In this document: positions 1 to 5,486 of the stretch, one piece after another
How the letters are laid out: each line of letters begins with the position of its first letter
How positions within the stretch are numbered: position 1 is the stretch's first letter
Source of the DNA: Cryomorphaceae bacterium
GTDB taxonomy: Bacteria > Bacteroidota > Bacteroidia > Flavobacteriales > Schleiferiaceae
Direction of reading: 5' to 3'
NCBI GenBank assembly: GCA_002685435.1
Contig: NYXD01000042.1
Span: 3,727-11,902 of the forward strand
DNA: 8,176 bases
The notes under the pieces: generated by a model
Told to the model about the DNA's origin: nothing
Database searches by the model: none
Seen by the model: only the letters and a program-made list of their open reading frames with translations
Made by a program: the position numbers and the translations under genes

Positions 1-924
1 TCAGGTTTAGCAGCCATTGACTGTATGTTGAAGTTCTTGAGTCCTGGAGACGAAGTCATCGCGTGTAACGACTTATACGGCGGAACATACAGGTTATTTA
101 CTAAGATGTTTTCCAAATATGGAGTCAAATTCAAATTTGTCGACATGAGCAACGATGGATGGCACAATCTGGTAAGTGAAGCAACAAAAATGCTTTGGAT
201 GGAGACCCCTACCAACCCAATGCTCAACGTTTTTGATATTGAATCAGCCTCTAAAGTTGCGAAACAACACGATCTAATATTAGTCGTGGACAACACCTTT
301 GCTACGCCATACCTTCAGCGGCCATTAGATTTAGGTGCAGATGTGGTAATGCATAGCGGCACGAAGTATTTGGGAGGGCATAGTGATGTTGTGTTAGGAT
401 TACTAGCGACTAAAAACGATGCTATCGCTGAGAAAATATATTTTAACCAAAACGCATCTGGTGCCATTTGTGGCCCAATGGACAGCTTTCTGGCGTTGCG
501 CGGAATTAAAACCCTGCACGTACGCATGGATCGTCATTGTGAAAACGGAGAGGCTGTTGCACATTTTCTTGAGGCACACCCTGCAGTTGCAAATGTGTAT
601 TGGCCAGGCTTAAAGGGTCATAATGGTAATGAGGTAGCGAAACGACAAATGAAGAAATTCGGCGGAATGGTAAGCTTCACCATCAAAGGCGCTGGTTTTG
701 AGAAAACAGCTGAGGTGGTCAGTGCACTTCGCGTGTTTACCCTTGCGGAGAGTTTGGGTGGAGTGGAATCCTTAGCGGGACATCCAGCATCCATGACACA
801 CGCCTCCATTCCTAAGGAAGAGCGTGAAAAAGTAGGGGTAACAGACAACCTAATTCGGTTGTCCGTAGGAATAGAAAACATAAACGATTTGCTTGCCGAT
901 TTAGAGCAAGCACTCGCAAAATAA
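1..924 (+). CDS. Cystathionine gamma-synthase / gamma-lyase family PLP enzyme (5'-truncated by window edge)
   Basis: This is a cytosolic PLP-dependent enzyme of the Cys/Met metabolism family (fold type I), acting in transsulfuration between cysteine, cystathionine and homocysteine. The reading frame is open from base 1 (SGLAAIDC precedes the first ATG at 25), so the true N-terminus lies upstream; 307 residues are visible of the usual 380-400. Seen motifs are LYGGTYR (PLP phosphate and substrate region), ETPTNP, VVDNTFATP (the Asp that contacts the PLP pyridine N), SGTKYLGGHSD with the Schiff-base lysine at bases 364-366, GIKTLHVRM, AESLGGVESL, HPASMTHA and RLSVGIE with the carboxylate-binding Arg. 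The LYGG position has Gly where methionine gamma-lyases have a catalytic Cys, which argues against that activity. Sequence alone does not separate synthase (MetB) from lyase (MccB/CGL). The next gene begins 6 nt after the stop. Confidence 0.93.
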   Translation, partial: SGLAAIDCMLKFLSPGDEVIACNDLYGGTYRLFTKMFSKYGVKFKFVDMSNDGWHNLVSEATKMLWMETPTNPMLNVFDIESASKVAKQHDLILVVDNTFATPYLQRPLDLGADVVMHSGTKYLGGHSDVVLGLLATKNDAIAEKIYFNQNASGAICGPMDSFLALRGIKTLHVRMDRHCENGEAVAHFLEAHPAVANVYWPGLKGHNGNEVAKRQMKKFGGMVSFTIKGAGFEKTAEVVSALRVFTLAESLGGVESLAGHPASMTHASIPKEEREKVGVTDNLIRLSVGIENINDLLADLEQALAK

Positions 925-930
925 TAGCGT

Positions 931-1599
931 ATGAATAGCAAGTTTGCCGTAATAGGCCTTGGTGTTTTTGGATCAGCGATTGCGCGCAGGCTTGCGCAGC
1001 GTGGCGCTGATGTAATGGCCATTGATGAAAGCGAAGAAAAGGTACAGCGCATAGCGCAAGACGTTCCCTTTGCCGTAGCGCTCGATGCAACAAATAAACA
1101 AGCGTTGGAAGCACAAAACATCCAAGATATGGATGCCGTTGTGGTAAGTATAGGTTCTAGTTTTCAGGAGATGCTTTTATGTGTTTTCCAATTACAAGAG
1201 ATGGGAGTGAAGAAAATCATCGCTCGTGCTCAGGGACCGGTACAGCGGAAAATTCTTGAGAAAATGGGGCTTCAGCACATTTTGAGCCCGGAGCAAGAGG
1301 TTGCAAACAACGTAGTTGAGCAATTGACCAACCCAGGAGTTCTTATGTGTGTTCAACTACCAGACAACTATGAAATTATTGAGGTTGAGGCGCCAACAAA
1401 AATAATTGGCCGCACTCTTGAGGATATAGGATTGCGCAAAAAGTACAACATCAATCTAGTAACGGTTCTTCGAAAAGAAGGTGATGGACACCATATCAAT
1501 GGTGTGCCAGGGCCTGATAGTATTGTCAACAATGGAGACATTATCCTTGTTTTTGGGAAGATAAAAGACATTAATCGCTTTATAGAAATCAACGCTTGA
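931..1599 (+). CDS. ktrA: KtrA/TrkA family K+ uptake regulatory subunit (RCK domain)
   Basis: This 222-residue protein has the length and layout of KtrA, the cytoplasmic nucleotide-binding ring that gates a KtrB/TrkH-type K+ channel subunit. Residues 1-120 form an RCK_N Rossmann domain: the glycine motif G9-x-G11-x-x-G14 follows a hydrophobic strand, and D32 at the end of the second strand is the expected ribose-binding acid. The segment VVVSIG (70-75) and the repeated alpha/beta pattern fit the rest of the fold. Residues about 138-221 form an RCK_C domain (strand-rich, with IIGRTLEDIGLRKKY and a NGDIILVFGK strand). TrkA of Escherichia coli has two such units in tandem; here there is one, so KtrA is the better name. 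No membrane partner gene is visible. The stop overlaps the next start by one base (TGATG), suggesting co-translation with the SDR gene. Confidence 0.92.
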   Translation: MNSKFAVIGLGVFGSAIARRLAQRGADVMAIDESEEKVQRIAQDVPFAVALDATNKQALEAQNIQDMDAVVVSIGSSFQEMLLCVFQLQEMGVKKIIARAQGPVQRKILEKMGLQHILSPEQEVANNVVEQLTNPGVLMCVQLPDNYEIIEVEAPTKIIGRTLEDIGLRKKYNINLVTVLRKEGDGHHINGVPGPDSIVNNGDIILVFGKIKDINRFIEINA

Positions 1600-2312
1600 T
1601 GTCCGAACAAAGGCGTATGATCATTACCGGCGTAAGCTCGGGAATAGGATTAGCGATAGCGACTGAGGCCTTACGCTTAGGTTGGTATGTTGACGGTATA
1701 GGAAGAAATGCACCGGCGTTACTCACTGAACACGCGCGCGGATCTTTCACCGCATGTGATTTAAGCGACAGAGCAGCCTTAAAAGGTATTTCACTTGCCA
1801 CAGAAGAGGTTTACGACTGTACTGTTTTAGTGAACAACGCCGGCACTTTGGGCCCTTTAAAACCCGGACAAAACGCAAGCTGGGAGGAAATCGACCATTG
1901 CATTACCCTGAACACGAGTAGCGCTATGTTGTTGAGCGCAAAATTTCTAACGGAAATTGCAGGCGAGAAACAACTTTATTTTACCGGCTCTGGCGCCGCA
2001 GAATTTGCCATTGAAGGCTGGAGCGCTTATTGTGCATCAAAAGCAGCCGTGCACATGTACGCGTCGGTACTAGCTAAAGAGCATCCCGATCTGAGAATTC
2101 ACGCTTTCAGACCAGGAAAAGTAAATACGCCTATGCAGGCGGAGATTCGAGCAACGACTGCAGAAAATTTTCCCGGGGTTGCACATTTTGTAGAAGAATT
2201 TGAATCAGGGAGCCTTGTTCTTCCCGAAACGGTAGCTACATCTTTGCTGCACGTTATAGACAGGAAAGACGAAATCCCAGTTATTTTTAGTACCTCAAAC
2301 TATACAGTATGA
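1599..2312 (+). CDS. SDR family NADP-dependent oxidoreductase (benzil / sepiapterin reductase-like)
   Basis: This 237-residue classical short-chain dehydrogenase is probably a cytosolic carbonyl reductase. Seen are the cofactor motif TGVSSGIG (10-17), R36 in GIGRN after the second strand (a basic residue there usually means NADPH), CDL (53-55), NNAG (79-82), a catalytic Ser at 131, and Tyr144/Lys148 in YCASK. The segment RPGKVNTPMQAEIR (171-184), followed by an EEFESGSL stretch, resembles the YueD benzil reductase and sepiapterin reductase branch from memory; the substrate cannot be read from sequence. I chose the ATG at 1599, which overlaps the preceding TGA by one base. A TTG one codon earlier (1596) is in frame but unnecessary. 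The 3' end overlaps the next gene by four bases (ATGA). Confidence 0.92.
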   Translation: MSEQRRMIITGVSSGIGLAIATEALRLGWYVDGIGRNAPALLTEHARGSFTACDLSDRAALKGISLATEEVYDCTVLVNNAGTLGPLKPGQNASWEEIDHCITLNTSSAMLLSAKFLTEIAGEKQLYFTGSGAAEFAIEGWSAYCASKAAVHMYASVLAKEHPDLRIHAFRPGKVNTPMQAEIRATTAENFPGVAHFVEEFESGSLVLPETVATSLLHVIDRKDEIPVIFSTSNYTV

Positions 2313-2800
2313 AAAAGACCTTTTTAACTTTTATCACCGCAGGAGCCTTATTGGCGGTATCCTGTACGACCGAGCCTGTAGCTACAGAAACGTTTAACCG
2401 CGAAGACGTGGTCGGGGAATGGACAGTAAATCAAGTGGCTTACAGCGGTGAAATGCCTAACCCGATCAACCCATCGGCGCTTATGCAATTTAGCGGCATA
2501 GGAACGCAGTTGTATGGAAAAATCAATATTTACGAGATGCCAGATACAGGTAATCTACACGTAGACTTTGTAGCCAATCTAAACACCATTCAGGTTCCGG
2601 TTAGCTTGATCAGTGGCGGCACTTGGTACCTAGAGAACAATGACAGCACGCTAGTCCTCGATAACGATAGCGTGAGCTACGCGTTTAAGATGATCAGCGG
2701 ATTACCAACACAGCAGATTTGGCAGACATCGTTCATGCAAATTCCTGCAGACAGCAGCTATTGGGCGGACATTGATTTAGAATTGACGTTGATTAAATAA
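2309..2800 (+). CDS. Small lipoprotein, possible lipocalin-like domain
   Basis: I do not recognise a specific family for this 163-residue protein. It starts with a clear export signal: KK, a hydrophobic core (residues 4-17) and a lipobox-like LAVSC with Cys19, so it should be cleaved by signal peptidase II and anchored by lipid. The residue at -3 from Cys is Ala rather than Leu, a looseness common in Bacteroidota. The mature part is strand-rich, with a GEW motif at about 36-38, then alternating hydrophobic strands with acidic turns (ENNDSTLVLDNDSV). This pattern fits a lipocalin-like or similar small beta-barrel domain, but that is an inference. It shares a 4-nt ATGA overlap with the SDR gene and lies 7 nt before trpS. 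The function is unknown. Confidence 0.85.
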   Translation: MKKTFLTFITAGALLAVSCTTEPVATETFNREDVVGEWTVNQVAYSGEMPNPINPSALMQFSGIGTQLYGKINIYEMPDTGNLHVDFVANLNTIQVPVSLISGGTWYLENNDSTLVLDNDSVSYAFKMISGLPTQQIWQTSFMQIPADSSYWADIDLELTLIK

Positions 2801-2807
2801 GAAACGA

Positions 2808-3776
2808 ATGGCAAGAGTACTCACAGGTATTCAAAGTTCAGGACGCCAGCATCTAGGAAATATTCTAGGCGCAATACGTCCCGCGATAGAAATGAGTAAA
2901 GACGCGAAAAACGAGGCGTTTTTGTTCATAGCAGACTTACACAGCCTGACCACAGTAAAGGATCCTGAATTGCGTAAGGAGAATCTTTTGGCCACTGCAG
3001 CAGCCTGGCTCGCTTGCGGGTTAGACCCAGAAAAAGTGGTTTTCTATGCGCAGAGCGATCTGCCAGAGTGTACAGAATTAACGTGGTATTTAAACTGCTT
3101 TACGCCATACCCCATGCTTGCCAACGCCCACAGCTTTAAAGATAAAAGCGACAACCTCAGCGATGTGAATGCAGGGCTTTTTGATTATCCCGTTTTAATG
3201 GCGTCAGACATTTTGTTGTACGATGCGGAATTGGTTCCTGTTGGGAAGGATCAGAAGCAACACTTGGAGATCACGCGGGATTTAGCCAGTAGTTTTAACC
3301 ACCGTTATGGGGAAACGTTTGTAGCACCTGAGGCCAGTATTGCAAAATCCGTAATGACTATTCCGGGCACGGATGGGCGAAAAATGAGCAAGAGCTACGG
3401 CAACGTCATTGATGTGTTTTTGCCTAAGAAACAACTAAAGAAGCAGGTCATGGGTATCGTAACGGATTCGACGCCGCTCGAGGATCCCAAAGACCCAGAG
3501 ACATGCCATGTATATGCCCTTTATAAACTGTTAGCCTCATCAGAACAGACGGAAGCGTTGGCCGCGAAATATCGCGAAGGGAACTTTGGATACGGTCATG
3601 CGAAAACCGCACTTTTAGAGCTTATTCTAGAAGAATTTGCGGAAGCACGTGAACGTTTCGACTATTATATGGCCCATCCGGACGAAATAAGTAAGGCGCT
3701 GAAAATAGGGGCAGATAAAGCGCGTCCTATTGCTCAGACGACATTGAGTCGGGTGCGCGAAAAACTAGGCTTTTAA
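2808..3776 (+). CDS. trpS: Tryptophanyl-tRNA synthetase
   Basis: This is a class Ic aminoacyl-tRNA synthetase that charges tRNA(Trp) with tryptophan using ATP in the cytosol. Its 322 residues are the usual length for bacterial TrpRS (about 320-340). The HIGH-type signature is in TGIQSSGRQHLGN (6-18), with the family's HLGN form. The second signature KMSKS is at 192-196. Between them, MASDILLYDAELVPVGKDQKQHLE (131-153) is the highly conserved TrpRS core that forms part of the Trp pocket and dimer interface. The C-terminal helical region (about 200-322) corresponds to anticodon recognition. The ATG at 2808 puts the first signature at the expected distance from the N-terminus. It follows the lipoprotein stop by 7 nt, so it probably lies in the same transcript. 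Confidence 0.97.
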   Translation: MARVLTGIQSSGRQHLGNILGAIRPAIEMSKDAKNEAFLFIADLHSLTTVKDPELRKENLLATAAAWLACGLDPEKVVFYAQSDLPECTELTWYLNCFTPYPMLANAHSFKDKSDNLSDVNAGLFDYPVLMASDILLYDAELVPVGKDQKQHLEITRDLASSFNHRYGETFVAPEASIAKSVMTIPGTDGRKMSKSYGNVIDVFLPKKQLKKQVMGIVTDSTPLEDPKDPETCHVYALYKLLASSEQTEALAAKYREGNFGYGHAKTALLELILEEFAEARERFDYYMAHPDEISKALKIGADKARPIAQTTLSRVREKLGF

Positions 3777-3848
3777 ACGATAAGCAAGAAATCTGTTTAA
3801 TAATCCTATTTGTTTCATTATCAACAGGGTTACTACTACTTTAGCCCC

Positions 3849-4604
3849 GTGAAAATTCTGAGTTACATTCATCATATATGGTATTATTTGGTTGCGTTTG
3901 TAACTATTTTGGTATTACTCCCCGTGCTGTTGTGGACAGCGCGCCCTGGCGGTAACTACCGTTCTTTTTTCAAAGCGGCGAAGGTGTGGTCTTGGATGTA
4001 TTTAGTGGGTATGGGTGTTTGGCCCCGCTCAGAGAAATACCAAATTAAGCATGATGGACCGGTTGTATTAAGTCCAAATCATGGGTCAGACTTAGACATT
4101 CCGCTGACATTTATCGCGTCCCCAACTCCGGTTGTTTTCATGGGAAAAGCAGAACTGCTGAAGCTGCCGCTCTTTGGTTATTTTTTCAAGCAAACGAGTA
4201 TCGCGGTAGACCGCTCGTCGTTTAGCGGGAGAAAGCAAGCCATGATTGATGCCGATCAAAAAATTAAAGAAGGATTTAGCGTTTGTATTTTTCCTGAGGG
4301 AGGAATTCCACCGCAGAAGTATTTGATGCGTGGATTCAAAGCTGGAGCATTCAAACTGGCCTCAGAGAACAATATTCCTGTAGTGTTGCTCAGTATCTAT
4401 CAAAGTAAGTTTCGATTAGGAGACTGGGGAGAACCCTCAAGTTTTGGTCCTGTTGATACCAGGGTGTTGGGCGAGTTTTGGGCAGACCCCAAAGAAGCTA
4501 ACCCGGTACAAGAATTGATGGATCGATCGTATAGGGTTTTAGCTACGGATTTGAAAAACTGGGGCCATACTGGAGAAGTTGCTTTACCTTTGGAGGAGAA
4601 TTAA
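3849..4604 (+). CDS. plsC: 1-acyl-sn-glycerol-3-phosphate acyltransferase (PlsC/LPLAT family), GTG start
   Basis: This inner-membrane enzyme probably transfers an acyl chain to lysophosphatidic acid, giving phosphatidic acid for phospholipid synthesis. From the chosen start it has 251 residues, typical of PlsC. Residues about 11-30 form a hydrophobic membrane segment. The catalytic H(X)4D motif is NHGSDLD (His78, Asp83). Motif II lies in VFMGKAELLKLPLFGYF with a downstream IAVDR (118-122), and motif III is FPEGG (148-152), which binds the glycerol phosphate. Start choice: the frame has no ATG near its 5' end. A TTG at 3810 would add 13 residues rich in Tyr, whereas the GTG at 3849 gives MKILSYIHHIWYYL, a natural membrane-anchor beginning, so I prefer GTG. 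Other lysophospholipid acyltransferases share these motifs, so the acceptor is inferred. Confidence 0.88.
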   Translation: MKILSYIHHIWYYLVAFVTILVLLPVLLWTARPGGNYRSFFKAAKVWSWMYLVGMGVWPRSEKYQIKHDGPVVLSPNHGSDLDIPLTFIASPTPVVFMGKAELLKLPLFGYFFKQTSIAVDRSSFSGRKQAMIDADQKIKEGFSVCIFPEGGIPPQKYLMRGFKAGAFKLASENNIPVVLLSIYQSKFRLGDWGEPSSFGPVDTRVLGEFWADPKEANPVQELMDRSYRVLATDLKNWGHTGEVALPLEEN

Positions 4605-4609
4605 GAGCT

Positions 4610-4903
4610 ATGGAAATCAGCAAAGAGCAAATCAAACATTTGGCGCATTTAAGTCGTTTAGAACTCTCAGATTCTGAAATTGATGCGATGCAGGGCGACA
4701 TGTCAAAGATTTTAGATTTTGTTGCTCAGGTAGAAAAGCTGGACCTAGATGGTGTGGAACCGCTTACGCAGATGAGCAAGAGCATTAATGTCATGCGTGA
4801 AGACGAAGCGGCAAACATGCTAACGAAGGAAGAGGCACTGAAAAACGCACCTGATGCGAACAGTGATTATTTCCGCGTTTCGAAGTTCGGAAAGAAGGTC
4901 TAA
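4610..4903 (+). CDS. gatC: Asp-tRNA(Asn)/Glu-tRNA(Gln) amidotransferase subunit C
   Basis: This 97-residue protein is the small subunit of GatCAB, which converts Glu-tRNA(Gln) or Asp-tRNA(Asn) to the amide form; GatC wraps around GatA and stabilises the complex. Recognised features are the N-terminal helix with HLAHLSRLELSDSE (10-23), a helical MSKILDFVAQVEKLDLDGVEPLTQ region (31-54), a RED/EAL segment (63-76), and the C-terminal YFRVSKF motif typical of GatC. Length is normal. gatA and gatB are not next to it, a common arrangement in Bacteroidota. It starts 5 nt after the plsC stop. A GGAGG sequence at 4592-4596 lies 13 nt before the start, farther than usual for a Shine-Dalgarno site, and may be coincidental. 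Confidence 0.95.
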   Translation: MEISKEQIKHLAHLSRLELSDSEIDAMQGDMSKILDFVAQVEKLDLDGVEPLTQMSKSINVMREDEAANMLTKEEALKNAPDANSDYFRVSKFGKKV

Positions 4904-4949
4904 ACAATGACAGCGGGGGGATGTTAACCTTACCACCCAACTCAACACC

Positions 4950-5486
4950 ATGCGCATTACCATTATTCAAGGAAGTCCTCGCGAAGAAGCGAATTCCGCT
5001 AAAGTTGCCCGTTTTTTCGAAGGGCAATTGGCACAAATAAAGTCGGTAACATCTACGGAATTTTTAGATATACGGTCTTTTAATTTTCCTAATTGGGGAA
5101 TGGGCGAGGCCTCTAAAGAGGGTTTAGCATTGTTTCAGACAAGTATAACAGAGGCTGATGGTTTGTTGTTTGTCGTCCCAGAATATAACGGACGTGTTCC
5201 CGGCGCGTTTAAAAATACGCTAGACTATTTTCAGGCAGAATACGCAAAGAAACCTATGGCTATCGCAACAGTAAGTGCCGGTCCATTCGGTGGTGTAAAC
5301 GCGCTTTATGATTTTAGAGACTGGGCGCATTATGTTGGTGGAATTCTTAGCCCAACAAAGCTTTTGGTGAGCAAAGCAGGTAATTTGTTTAACGAGCAGG
5401 GCATTCCGGTAGAAGAGCATTTTAATACCAACTACCCAACGTTCCTCGACGATTTTGTTTGGCTCACTGAAAAAATAGCGAAGTAA
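4950..5486 (+). CDS. NAD(P)H-dependent FMN reductase (flavodoxin-like fold)
   Basis: This 178-residue cytosolic flavoprotein belongs to the NADPH-dependent FMN reductase / azoreductase / chromate-quinone reductase group. It binds FMN and passes electrons from NAD(P)H to quinones, flavins or xenobiotics. The FMN phosphate loop is the first beta-strand plus GSPREEANSAKVA (8-20). The second signature is VPEYNGRVPGAFKNTLDYF (76-94), where PEYN contacts the flavin and the following residues are highly conserved. SAGPFGG (109-115) is the third FMN-proximal loop. Length matches the family (about 170-190). The physiological electron acceptor cannot be told from sequence. It sits 46 nt after gatC and ends directly against the helicase start (TAA then ATG with no gap). 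Confidence 0.93.
   Translation: MRITIIQGSPREEANSAKVARFFEGQLAQIKSVTSTEFLDIRSFNFPNWGMGEASKEGLALFQTSITEADGLLFVVPEYNGRVPGAFKNTLDYFQAEYAKKPMAIATVSAGPFGGVNALYDFRDWAHYVGGILSPTKLLVSKAGNLFNEQGIPVEEHFNTNYPTFLDDFVWLTEKIAK

Noticed and set aside
25..27. ATG at 25 as the true start of the first gene
   Set aside because: The frame is open to the window edge and about 80 residues of the family's N-terminal part would be missing, so the gene is truncated by the window rather than short.
618..1121. 167-codon open frame on the - strand
   Set aside because: It is a shadow spanning the end of the transsulfuration gene and the start of the KtrA gene; the composition is low in typical protein features and both + genes have clear family motifs.
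1596..1598. TTG start for the SDR gene, one codon before the ATG
   Set aside because: The ATG at 1599 is directly next to it, overlaps the previous stop as TGATG, and gives a normal SDR N-terminus.
3805..3844. Possible Bacteroidota promoter: TTTG at 3809-3812 and TACTTTAG at 3837-3844
   Set aside because: The second box misses one consensus base, the 24-nt spacing is longer than usual, and the predicted start would fall on the GTG start codon. Too weak to list.
4904..4949. Gap between gatC and the FMN reductase gene with a run of six G (4915-4920) and a downstream CCACCC
   Set aside because: The G and C runs could pair weakly across a long loop, but there is no U-tract and no clean stem, so neither a terminator nor a regulatory RNA is supported.
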